Positions 33,326-40,180 of a stretch of 64,000 bases of DNA are shown one piece after another. Position 1 is the first letter of the stretch. The number at the start of each line of letters is the position of its first letter. Made by a program: the position numbers and the translations under genes. The notes under the pieces were generated by a model that did no database searches, had not been told where the DNA came from, and saw nothing but the letters and a program-made list of their open reading frames with translations. Origin of the DNA: CAZPXH01 sp964591085 (GTDB lineage: Bacteria > Spirochaetota > Spirochaetia > DSM-27196 > CAZPXH01); contig CAZPXH010000006.1 in NCBI GenBank assembly GCA_964591085.1, forward strand, positions 62,001 to 126,000, in the 5' to 3' direction.

Positions 33326-34750
33326 TCAGATGTCGGAGTACATCGCAAATTCCCAGGGATGCGGCCTGAGCTTGAGCGCAGTAACCTCGTTCTCCATCTT
33401 CCAGTCAACCCAGGTCTCAATCACGTCCTCGGTGAAGACATCGCCCTTCAGAAGGAACTCGTGATCTGCCTTCAGCGCGGACAGCGCAGCTTCCAGGCTC
33501 CCCGGGGTGGTCGGAACCTTTGCTGCCTCGTCTGCCGGCATATCGTAGATGTCCCGATCCAGCGGCTCACCTGGATCAATCTTGTTCTGAATTCCGTCAA
33601 TTGCGGCCATAAGCATGGCGCTGAACGCCAGGTAGGGGTTGCTGGACGGATCCGGACAACGGAACTCGAAGCGCTTGGCCTTCTCGCTTGCGCTGTACAT
33701 CGGGATACGCACAGATGCACTGCGGTTTCTGCGTGAGTACGCCAGGTTCACCGGAGCTTCAAAGCCGGGAACCAGCCGCTTGTACGAGTTGGTGGTGGGA
33801 TTGGTGAAGGCCAACACCGCCGCCGCGTGCTTGAGCAGACCACCAATGGCGTGGAGCGCTGTCTGGGAGAGTCCGGCATAGCCGTCTCCGTAGAACAGGT
33901 TCTTCCCGGCCTTCCAGAGAGACATGTGCACGTGCATGCCGCTGCCGTTGTCATTCCAGATCGGCTTGGGCATGAAGGTGACCGTCTTGTTGTGTGCGCG
34001 GGCAGCGTTCTTGATGACGTACTTGTACTTGGTCATATTGTCCGCCATCGTCAGCAGATCCTGGAAACGCATGTCGATCTCGCACTGACCGCCGGTGGCA
34101 ACTTCGTGGTGATGCGCTTCTACCGGTATTCCAATCTGCTCAAGGAGCAGCACCATCTCTGTGCGGAGATCGTTCAGGCTGTCGGTGGGCGGAACAGGGA
34201 AGTAACCCTCCTTGTAGCGCGGCTTGTAGCCGAGGTTGGGGCCCTCATCCTTGCCCGTGTTCCAGCGTCCTTCCGAGCTGTCCACGTGGTAGTAGCCTTC
34301 ATGCTCGTTCTGGTCAAAGCGGATGTCATCAAAGACAAAGAACTCGGCTTCCGGACCAAAGTACGCGATATCTGCGATGCCGGACTGCTGCAGGTAGTTC
34401 ATTGCCTTCCGCGTGATGTTGCGCGGATCGCGGGTGTAGTCCTCACCGGTGATGGGGTCGGCAATGTTGCAGACCATCACAAGCGTCTTGAAGCGACTGA
34501 ACGGATCAATGAATGCGGACTCTGCTACGGGCTTCACCAGCATGTCCGACTCATTGATGGTCTGCCATCCGCGGATACTGGATCCATCAAAGCCGATTCC
34601 CTCGGTAAATGAGTCCTCATCAATCTGGTTAGCCGGGACGGTGAAGTGCTGGGCAATGCCAGGGAAGTCCATGAACCGCAGGTCCACCGCCTGCACCTTC
34701 TCCCGCTCCATCAGGTTGAGAACGTCTTTCGGCGTCCTGATTTCCGCCAT
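33326..34750 (-). CDS. glnA: Type I glutamine synthetase
   Basis: 474 aa, the dodecameric enzyme that makes glutamine from glutamate, ammonia and ATP. Signatures: IGFDGSSIRGW near residue 52, the metal-site AYFGPEAEFFVFD near 128, HHEVATGGQCEIDMRF near 209, and KPIWNDNGSGMHVHMSL near 264. The adenylylation loop reads LDRDIYDMPADEA near 397, with the modifiable Tyr conserved, so it is a target for the GlnE homologue encoded next door. The ATG has an AAAGGAG site upstream. It has its own promoter and terminator. Confidence 0.97.
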   Translation of the reverse strand: MAEIRTPKDVLNLMEREKVQAVDLRFMDFPGIAQHFTVPANQIDEDSFTEGIGFDGSSIRGWQTINESDMLVKPVAESAFIDPFSRFKTLVMVCNIADPITGEDYTRDPRNITRKAMNYLQQSGIADIAYFGPEAEFFVFDDIRFDQNEHEGYYHVDSSEGRWNTGKDEGPNLGYKPRYKEGYFPVPPTDSLNDLRTEMVLLLEQIGIPVEAHHHEVATGGQCEIDMRFQDLLTMADNMTKYKYVIKNAARAHNKTVTFMPKPIWNDNGSGMHVHMSLWKAGKNLFYGDGYAGLSQTALHAIGGLLKHAAAVLAFTNPTTNSYKRLVPGFEAPVNLAYSRRNRSASVRIPMYSASEKAKRFEFRCPDPSSNPYLAFSAMLMAAIDGIQNKIDPGEPLDRDIYDMPADEAAKVPTTPGSLEAALSALKADHEFLLKGDVFTEDVIETWVDWKMENEVTALKLRPHPWEFAMYSDI

Positions 34751-34803
34751 CGATTGCTCCTTTCCGGTAGCTTGTATTCCCGAATCTTACGATTTCGTAG
34801 GCA

Positions 34804-34832
34804 AAGATAGCGAACCCGACGAATCGTGTAAA
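34804..34832 (-). promoter_or_regulatory. Sigma-70 promoter of glnA
   Basis: Reading leftward: TTTACA (34832-34827), a 17-bp spacer, TATCTT (34809-34804); start expected near 34797. A short palindrome TACGA-TT-TCGTA (34788-34799) sits at the start point and may be an operator. No sigma-54 element is visible here. Confidence 0.65.
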
Positions 34833-34880
34833 GACATTCCCCCAACGCATGCGGCGCAGGCTACAATTGCTGCGTGACAG

Positions 34881-35259
34881 ATTGGGGAAGCCTGAGCTTC
34901 ACACCGGGACCGGCGATCCGGTGGTGACGTGACCGGCCTGGTGGAGAGCATTGATCTGCTATCGGTCAAGATCCGTACCTTTGACAATCGTTACATTCAG
35001 GTATCCAACGAGACCGTGATCAAGGACGTACTGGTAAACGTCACCCGCTTTCCCATTCGGCGACTGGACTTCCGCGTCACGGTTCCGCATGGATCGGATA
35101 CCGCCGCCATTGAGGCGGGAATCCGGCAGGCCGCGGTGGACATTCCCAATGTGTTTCCGGACTTCATTGCGGTGAAGAACACGATATCCAACGCTCATGG
35201 AAATCCTCGGGCGCTTGCGGATCAATCTCGGTTCTCTGAACGTGGTAGTCAGCGCCTGA
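34881..35259 (+). pseudogene. Decayed MscS-type mechanosensitive channel fragment
   Basis: The frame from 34929 encodes the conserved beta-domain of MscS channels (DVTGLVESIDLLSVKIRTFD, then ISNETV-like and RRLDFRVTVPHGSDT). It has no transmembrane helices, including the pore helix TM3. Just upstream, matching sequence (SFTPGPAIRW) is in another frame, and the last part seems to shift frame again before a TGA at 35257-35259. The unit is truncated at its 5' end and frameshifted, so it is a remnant. The later codons of the open frame (to 35324) do not look like channel sequence. Confidence 0.7.
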
Positions 35260-35326
35260 GGCGGGCCTCCCGGGCGCACGGGACCCCAAAGATCTGTGCC
35301 CCCGGTGATTACAGTCTCCCGTGAAA

Positions 35327-36823
35327 TCAGTGCCCCCAGTGACGGGCAAGGAAGGTATCGGCGGCCCGGAAGATGCGGGCCCGACGGTCTGGCTTCAGCC
35401 GGTCCAGAGCCAGCGTCATCACGGCGAGCCTGGGATTCGCGGCAAACAGCTCCCGATGCTCGGACACAAAGCGCCAGTACAGACCGTCCCAGGTGTCTGT
35501 CCAGTCTCCGGATGTTGCGCCCATTTTCCGCAGGTAGGAGCTGCCGGAGAGATATGGCTTGGTGGTGATCAGACCGCCGTCTGAGTACTGACTCATCCCG
35601 TAGACATTTGGGACCATGACCCAGTCCCAGGCATCCAGGAAGAGTTCCATGAACCAGCGATACACGGCGTCCGGGTGGATGCCACAGAGAAACATGAGGT
35701 TGCCCACCACCATCAGCCGTTCTATGTGGTGGAGCCAGCCCAGGCGAAGAACCTTGTGAACTGCCGCGTCAAACGGTGGGAGGCCGGTGTTCCCGGTGTA
35801 GAAGGCCCGGGGCATCTCCCGCGTAAATCCCAGAGCGTTGCTGTTCCGCTGTGCCCGGCCGTGTTGGTGGTAAACAAGCCGCATGAACTCCCGCCAGCCG
35901 ATGAGCTGCCGGACAAAGCCCTCCCGGCTGTTGAGCGGAATGTCCGGGGCGTCCATCACGGCGCCTAGCACTTCCCTGGGCAGGAGCAGGCCCGCGTTCA
36001 GCAGCGGAGAGAGTGCCGAGTGGAAGAGCAGATCATGCTGATCTGCGAGTGAATCCTCATAGGGGCCAAACTCGGCGAAGCGCTGGGAAACAAAGGCCTC
36101 CAACCACGCAAGCGCCCCGCCCCGGTGGATTGGCAGCCAGAGCTCCGCACCGCTCCCGGGCGCATCAGGAAAGTCACGGAGCACGGATTCGCGAGCGGCT
36201 GCCAGGCCACGTCTGTCTGCCTCTGAAAGATGGGGTGCCGGAGGGTCTGGCACGGCGTGGTTCCGTGGGAGCTTCTCCCGGTTCTCCGCATCAAAACTCC
36301 ACTTTCCCCCTACCGGACGCTCTCCGTCCAACAGCACGCCGTGCGCCAGGCGCTGCTTCCGGTAGAAGCTGGCCATCATCGGGGGCTTGGATCCCCGAAC
36401 AAACCAGTCCCGGTTGTCTTTCCCAGTCATTCGGTCCGGGGAAGCCAGCACTCGAAGATCCCAGTTCCGCGTATTCGCGGCTGTGGTCAGTGCCTGCAGG
36501 AGCCAGTCATCATCAGGATCACAGACCTGAACGATCGTGGACTGATCTCCGGACTGGAGGCCAAGCTCGGAGCCGAGGATATCCAGGGCTTCCGCGCTAT
36601 GCTCAATCTCCGGTGCGCGGATCACCCGAACCCTCATGCCCGCTTTCGCCAGATCATCGGCAAAGCGCTGAAGAGAGGCCCGGTGGAAAGCCAGTTTCAG
36701 GTGGTGGAAGGCAAACTGGCGGAAGTGAAGCGGATCCTCAATCAGTCCAACGGCGTCTGCTCGGCTGACGGCGGGGTGCTTCGGGAACAGCTGATTGGCA
36801 TAGATAAGCGCGATCGTAGGCAC
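35327..36823 (-). CDS. Cryptochrome/photolyase-related protein of the PhrB (6-4) class
   Basis: About 498 aa, deoxyribodipyrimidine photolyase-related family. FAD-dependent, light-driven repair of (6-4) photoproducts is the known activity of the characterised class. Seen: N-terminal IALIYANQLFP, the central REFMRLVYHQHGR and LMVVGNLMFLCGIHPD, and the late PNVYGMSQYSDGGLITTKPYLSGSSYL. In PhrB, four cysteines bind a [4Fe-4S] cluster; here only the one in FLCGIHP remains and the usual CxxC region reads KMGATSGDWTDTW. GTG 36823 is chosen because a TATGTT box ends 9 nt upstream and the N-terminus then matches the family; a GTG at 36862 is possible. Confidence 0.85.
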   Translation of the reverse strand: MPTIALIYANQLFPKHPAVSRADAVGLIEDPLHFRQFAFHHLKLAFHRASLQRFADDLAKAGMRVRVIRAPEIEHSAEALDILGSELGLQSGDQSTIVQVCDPDDDWLLQALTTAANTRNWDLRVLASPDRMTGKDNRDWFVRGSKPPMMASFYRKQRLAHGVLLDGERPVGGKWSFDAENREKLPRNHAVPDPPAPHLSEADRRGLAAARESVLRDFPDAPGSGAELWLPIHRGGALAWLEAFVSQRFAEFGPYEDSLADQHDLLFHSALSPLLNAGLLLPREVLGAVMDAPDIPLNSREGFVRQLIGWREFMRLVYHQHGRAQRNSNALGFTREMPRAFYTGNTGLPPFDAAVHKVLRLGWLHHIERLMVVGNLMFLCGIHPDAVYRWFMELFLDAWDWVMVPNVYGMSQYSDGGLITTKPYLSGSSYLRKMGATSGDWTDTWDGLYWRFVSEHRELFAANPRLAVMTLALDRLKPDRRARIFRAADTFLARHWGH

Positions 36824-36910
36824 GAGGCAGGGAACATACCCAGATTGGTTATGCCCCGCCACAAACCCGGGAATTGACAGGCCAGTGGCGCCAACCTACC
36901 CTCAGCACGC

Positions 36911-36984
36911 GCTCCGGTAGCTCAGCTGGATAGAGCGAGTGCCTCCTAAGCACTAGGTCACGCGTTCGAATCGCGTCCGGGGCA
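36911..36984 (+). tRNA. tRNA-Arg(CCT)
   Basis: 74 nt cloverleaf. Acceptor GCTCCGG pairs with CCGGGGC (one G-T pair). The D arm is AGCTCAGCTGGATAGAGC. The anticodon stem AGTGC/GCACT encloses CTCCTAA, giving anticodon CCT. The T arm has GTTCGAATC. The discriminator is A; CCA is not encoded. It reads AGG, a rare codon in such a GC-rich genome. Confidence 0.95.
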
Positions 36985-36994
36985 AGAGGCCCGG

Positions 36995-37024
36995 ACCGGC
37001 CGAGCCATAAGGGGCCCGGCCGGT
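36995..37024. terminator. Hairpin between tRNA-Arg and the collagen-like gene
   Basis: ACCGGCCG (36995-37002) pairs with CGGCCGGT (37017-37024) around a 14-nt loop. It lies 10 nt after the tRNA and 24 nt past the stop of the leftward collagen-like gene, so it could serve both. U-tracts are poor on both strands. Confidence 0.4.
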
Positions 37025-37048
37025 TTCGGCCACGAGATATCGGCGCTG

Positions 37049-37624
37049 TTAGCCGGCCTGGCCGTTGCTCACCGACACAGCGTCGGCGCTCTCCCCCATC
37101 GGTACAAGCTGCACGCGATAGGCGTGGCCTGCCTTCATGAAGACCAGTTCGCCTTCAGCGGTGACGTGCAGGTAGTGCCGTTCCGCGTCCTTCAGCTTGG
37201 GGTCATAGACCAGACCAACGCCGGGTTCACCCTGCTCGCCTTGCGGTCCCTGCGCTCCGCGCTGGCCTTCCGGACCTGCCGGGCCCATCGGGCCTGTCTC
37301 CCCCGGAGGCCCCTGCTTGCCGGCAGGTCCGGCCGGGCCTCGCGGACCGGGATTGCCCTGGGGGCCCTGGGGACCCGTAGGGCCTGCAGAACCTTTCTCC
37401 CCCTGCGGACCCCGCGGACCAGCGGGTCCCCGCTCGCCGCTTGCCCCTGCGGGCAGAATCAGTTCCAGCTCTCCGCTTTGCGGGTTGTAGCCGGCTGCGG
37501 GCACCGCATGCTCATCCAGCACGTCAACAACCACTGCTGTGATCCCTGTTTGCGCCGTTTCGTTCTTCTTCTGCTTCTTGGCGGACTTGGCCGCCTTTTT
37601 CTCTACCGTGGCAGACTTGCTCAT
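37049..37624 (-). CDS. Cytoplasmic-looking collagen-like (Gly-X-Y) protein
   Basis: 191 aa. Residues 1-22 are strikingly Lys/Ala/Ser-rich (KKAAKSAKKQKK), like a basic DNA- or polyanion-binding tail, with no signal peptide. A short globular part (about 25-60, ending GELELILPAG) leads into 25 uninterrupted Gly-X-Y triplets (about 60-135), many GPA, GPQ, GPR and GEQ, then a C-terminal domain of about 55 residues with DAERHYLHVTAEGELVFMKAG. Such repeats form triple helices; the end domains could trimerise. It is the last gene of a coupled operon with two ribbon-helix-helix-like proteins. Function unknown. Confidence 0.85.
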   Translation of the reverse strand: MSKSATVEKKAAKSAKKQKKNETAQTGITAVVVDVLDEHAVPAAGYNPQSGELELILPAGASGERGPAGPRGPQGEKGSAGPTGPQGPQGNPGPRGPAGPAGKQGPPGETGPMGPAGPEGQRGAQGPQGEQGEPGVGLVYDPKLKDAERHYLHVTAEGELVFMKAGHAYRVQLVPMGESADAVSVSNGQAG

Positions 37625-37839
37625 TCCTGCCCTCCTTCCGGTGTGGCTTCCACTTCAGGGTTCCAGCCTTCTGTCTCAAAGAACTCGCGGAGCGCATCAT
37701 TGATGACGTCGGTGTACGTCAGCGTGGCCCGGGTTCGCTGAGGATCCCGGTTGTGGCGAGCAATCAGCTCGTTCAGTCGCCGTTGGTTCCTGGGCGCAAT
37801 CTCCACGTTCACCGGCTTCGGCCGCTGCGGTGCACTCAT
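37621..37839 (-). CDS. Ribbon-helix-helix-like small protein A
   Basis: 72 aa. The pattern is an N-terminal beta strand (KPVNVEIAPRNQRRLNELIARHN) then two helices with TYTDVINDALREFF, as in CopG/ParD-type DNA-binding proteins that act as dimers. A short acidic tail follows. Start and stop both overlap the neighbours by 4 nt (ATGA), so the three genes are translationally coupled. No toxin gene is adjacent; the partner is the collagen-like protein instead. Function inferred only from fold pattern. Confidence 0.7.
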   Translation of the reverse strand: MSAPQRPKPVNVEIAPRNQRRLNELIARHNRDPQRTRATLTYTDVINDALREFFETEGWNPEVEATPEGGQE

Positions 37840-38030
37840 TCCAGCCCTCGCGCGCTGAGGTAGCGGTTGAGTGCCCGATTGACCACGTGCCGAACCTTGA
37901 TCCGCGGTGTGATCCGATCCGGGTCCGCGTTGTAGCGGTCTACCCAGGTCCTCAACCGCGTCCAGTTGCCCGGCAGGATGTCAACGTGCAGCTTCCGATC
38001 CTTGTGCTTCTCCAGCCCGTCTTCGGACAT
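37836..38030 (-). CDS. Ribbon-helix-helix-like small protein B
   Basis: 64 aa, first gene of the cassette. Strand-helix-helix pattern as in protein A: RKLHVDILPGNWTRLRTWVDRYN, then IKVRHVVNRALNRYLSA. The two proteins share layout (strand, Arg-rich helix 1, an RxxxVVNRAL/DVINDAL helix 2), so they are likely diverged paralogues able to form homo- or heterodimers. The segment upstream holds repeats that could be their operator. Confidence 0.65.
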   Translation of the reverse strand: MSEDGLEKHKDRKLHVDILPGNWTRLRTWVDRYNADPDRITPRIKVRHVVNRALNRYLSARGLE

Positions 38031-38048
38031 GCTTTCTCCCTTGAATTG

Positions 38049-38082
38049 TTAACACAAGTCTAACGCAATAAGCAGCGATTGC
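38049..38082. promoter_or_regulatory. Repeat-rich promoter/operator region of the RHH-collagen cassette
   Basis: Direct repeats TTAACACAA (38049-38057) and CTAACGCAA (38060-38068) lie one helical turn apart, and GCAAT/ATTGC (38065-38069, 38078-38082) form an 8-bp-spaced inverted repeat. Reading leftward, TTGCAA (38083-38078), 16 bp, TAGACT is a possible promoter covered by them. RHH repressors typically bind such spaced short repeats. Confidence 0.4.
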
Positions 38083-38123
38083 AAAGGACTATCGCATCAT
38101 TTTGGTGCGTATTTTCCGGGGGT

Positions 38124-38741
38124 TCAGTTGCCGGATTGCACCAGTCTGTCGTGCTCGGCCGATATCAGCGGGAAGAGCCTGCGTGCCACTGGCGTACTGA
38201 TGCGCCGGCGCGTGGTCCGCAGAAACTCGCCAAGCCCGGGAAAGCCCGCAGCAGGCTCGTCGAACACATCCGGATTGTGTCTTCCGTCACGCAGGTACAG
38301 GAGAGCCTGGATACACATATCAATCAGATTCATGTCCCGGACAAAGCGGGCAATGGGGGTCTCCCCGGCTTCATACTCCTTCCAGAGCCCGGATAGCTGA
38401 CCATGCTGGGAAGCAACGTTGTCTGCCTCCGCAATATCGGCGAGATCTCGCATTGCCTCAGCCTCACGGTGTTGCTTGGCGTCAAGGGCGCCGCGCTGGC
38501 CCAGGGTGTGGCTGCGAACTGCGGTGTCCCCGGTAAGGGCTTCCGGGATGTCGTGCGCAAGCGCCATGGCAACAGCGGCGGCGGAGTCCACCCCTGCCTC
38601 TTGAGCGTAAAGAAGGCAGAGCAGCGCCGTGCCCCACGAGTGCGCGGCAACACTCTCCGGCTGCTCAATTCCGCGAATGAGCCAACCGGTGCGCACCTCG
38701 TCTTTCAGCCGATAGAGGCTAAGCGCGTACTCGAAGTTCAT
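38124..38741 (-). CDS. HD-domain 5'-deoxynucleotidase-like protein (YfbR/HDDC2 type)
   Basis: 205 aa. The HD phosphohydrolase motifs are complete: RTGWLIRGI near residue 17, SVAAHSWG near 30, AHDIPEAL near 62, and DMNLIDMCIQALLYL near 134. This pattern is that of the YfbR/HDDC2 family, which dephosphorylates deoxyribonucleoside 5'-monophosphates using a divalent metal. Transcribed divergently from the M20 peptidase; their -10 boxes overlap in 38751-38760. Confidence 0.85.
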   Translation of the reverse strand: MNFEYALSLYRLKDEVRTGWLIRGIEQPESVAAHSWGTALLCLLYAQEAGVDSAAAVAMALAHDIPEALTGDTAVRSHTLGQRGALDAKQHREAEAMRDLADIAEADNVASQHGQLSGLWKEYEAGETPIARFVRDMNLIDMCIQALLYLRDGRHNPDVFDEPAAGFPGLGEFLRTTRRRISTPVARRLFPLISAEHDRLVQSGN

Positions 38742-38750
38742 GACACTTGA

Positions 38751-38760
38751 ACTATATTAT
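38751..38760. promoter_or_regulatory. Shared divergent -10 region of the HD and M20 genes
   Basis: The sequence ACTATATTAT gives TATAGT leftward (38756-38751, 9 nt before the HD ATG) and TATATT or TATTAT rightward (7 or 5 nt before the M20 ATG). No Shine-Dalgarno exists on either side, so both genes seem leaderless and mutually exclusive in initiation. Confidence 0.5.
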
Positions 38761-38765
38761 GGACC

Positions 38766-40157
38766 ATGGCAAAAAGACCGGAAGCGGCCCTCAAGCTGGC
38801 CGAAGAATCCAATGCACAGTACATCGAAGATCTCAGGGACCTCCTTCGGATCCCGAGTATCAGCACCGATCCCGCCTACGAGGAAGAGGTTCGACGCGCG
38901 GCTGAATGGGTAGCGAAAGCATGCGAGACCGCCGGTTTGGAGAAGGTACGAATCATCGATACCAAGGGTCACCCCCTGGTGTACGCGGAGTGGCTGCAGG
39001 CGAGCGGTGCTCCCACGGTCCTCGTCTACGGACACTACGATGTCCAGCCGGCAGAGCCGCTGGAGGAATGGACACGCCCGCCCTTTGATCCGACGGTTGA
39101 GGGCGAACATCTCTATGCCCGCGGCGCCAGCGATGACAAGGGCCAGGTCATGGTGCAGCTGAAGGCGCTTGAGTCCATCATGCGGACCGACGGTGCCTTT
39201 CCGCTCAACATCAAGGTCATTCTTGAGGGGGAGGAAGAGACGGGCGGAGAGTCCATTGAGGCCTTCATCCCCGAAAACCGCGAGCTGTTGGCCGCAGATC
39301 TGGCGGTTGTGTCCGATACCAGCATCATTGATGCGGCCACTCCGGCCATCGTCTATGGCCTCCGGGGAATGGTGTACGCCTACCTCGATGTCACCGGACC
39401 GGGCAGGGACCTTCACTCCGGCGTCTTTGGCGGAGCGGTGGACAACCCGATAAACGCTGCCGCGCATATCATTGCCGCCCTCAAGGATGAGGCGGGCGCT
39501 GTGCAGATCCCAGGATTCTATGAGCGGGTTCGGGACCTTTCTTCTGAAGAGCGAGAGGCTATTTCGCGCCGTCCAATGACGGAGGCCGGCTGGCTGGCAG
39601 AAACCGGAGCGCCGGAAGTCTGGGGCGAACCCGGCTTTACCCTTCTGGAGCGCATTGGGGCGCGGCCAACCCTGGATGTGAACGGAATCCGGGGCGGCTA
39701 CACCGGAGAAGGGGCAAAGACGGTGCTCCCGTCCAGCGTCCACTGCAAGATCAGCATGCGACTGGTGCCGGATCAGGACCCCGACGAAATCTTCCGGCTG
39801 CTGGAGGCATACGTTGAGTCGGTAACCCCGTCCAGTGTCACCGCGCGGCTCACCCTTGTTCACAAGGCGCCCGCCACAATCACGGACATCAACGAGCCGG
39901 GGATCGCTTCGGCACAGTATGCCTATCGCGAGGCCTTTGGCGCAGAGCCGATTCTCATGCGTGAGGGCGGCTCCATACCCGTTGTAGGCGAGTTTCAGCG
40001 GCATCTGGGCATCCAAACCGTGCTTATGGGCTTTGGATTGCCAGATGATCGCCTTCATGCCCCAAATGAACGCCTCTTTTTGCCGAACTTCAGGAGGGGG
40101 GTGGAGACCATGATCCGCTTCTACTACGACCTCGCGGAGCGTCGCGGCGTGCGCTGA
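38766..40157 (+). CDS. M20 family dipeptidase (CPG2/carnosinase-like)
   Basis: 463 aa cytoplasmic dizinc peptidase. Metal-site motifs: VYGHYDVQPAEP near residue 93, GASDDKGQVMVQ near 122, EGEEETGGESI near 158, and SDTSIID near 186. The dimerisation domain contains RDLHSGVFGGAVDNP near 217. The subgroup (M20, peptidase-like ArgE/DapE/CPG2 with HYDVQP) hydrolyses dipeptides of broad range. Length is normal. Confidence 0.9.
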   Translation: MAKRPEAALKLAEESNAQYIEDLRDLLRIPSISTDPAYEEEVRRAAEWVAKACETAGLEKVRIIDTKGHPLVYAEWLQASGAPTVLVYGHYDVQPAEPLEEWTRPPFDPTVEGEHLYARGASDDKGQVMVQLKALESIMRTDGAFPLNIKVILEGEEETGGESIEAFIPENRELLAADLAVVSDTSIIDAATPAIVYGLRGMVYAYLDVTGPGRDLHSGVFGGAVDNPINAAAHIIAALKDEAGAVQIPGFYERVRDLSSEEREAISRRPMTEAGWLAETGAPEVWGEPGFTLLERIGARPTLDVNGIRGGYTGEGAKTVLPSSVHCKISMRLVPDQDPDEIFRLLEAYVESVTPSSVTARLTLVHKAPATITDINEPGIASAQYAYREAFGAEPILMREGGSIPVVGEFQRHLGIQTVLMGFGLPDDRLHAPNERLFLPNFRRGVETMIRFYYDLAERRGVR

Positions 40158-40180
40158 CGCACCAGGAAGGACTTCTTCAG

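Noticed and set aside
33162..33464. A 100-codon plus-strand frame in the hsp20-glnA gap
   Set aside because: Half of it is antisense to glnA and passes through the glnA terminator; no ribosome-binding site.
34788..34799. TACGATTTCGTA near the glnA start as an NtcA/GlnR-type operator
   Set aside because: Only five base pairs per arm and no match to those consensus sites; kept only as a note in the promoter entry.
37240..37450. Repeat-like DNA in the collagen-like gene as a tandem repeat or CRISPR array
   Set aside because: The periodicity is the 9-nt Gly-X-Y coding pattern with varied codons, not identical DNA units with spacers.
38046..38057. TTGTTAACACAA upstream of the RHH cassette as a Rex site
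   Set aside because: It has TTGT and ACAA ends, but they are only 4 bp apart rather than the 10 bp of an 18-bp Rex operator, and a better explanation is the repeat set for RHH proteins.
36911..38100. The tRNA-Arg region as a genomic island with att sites
   Set aside because: I could not find a second copy of the tRNA 3' end, and there is no integrase; only the unusual cassette next to it hints at acquisition.
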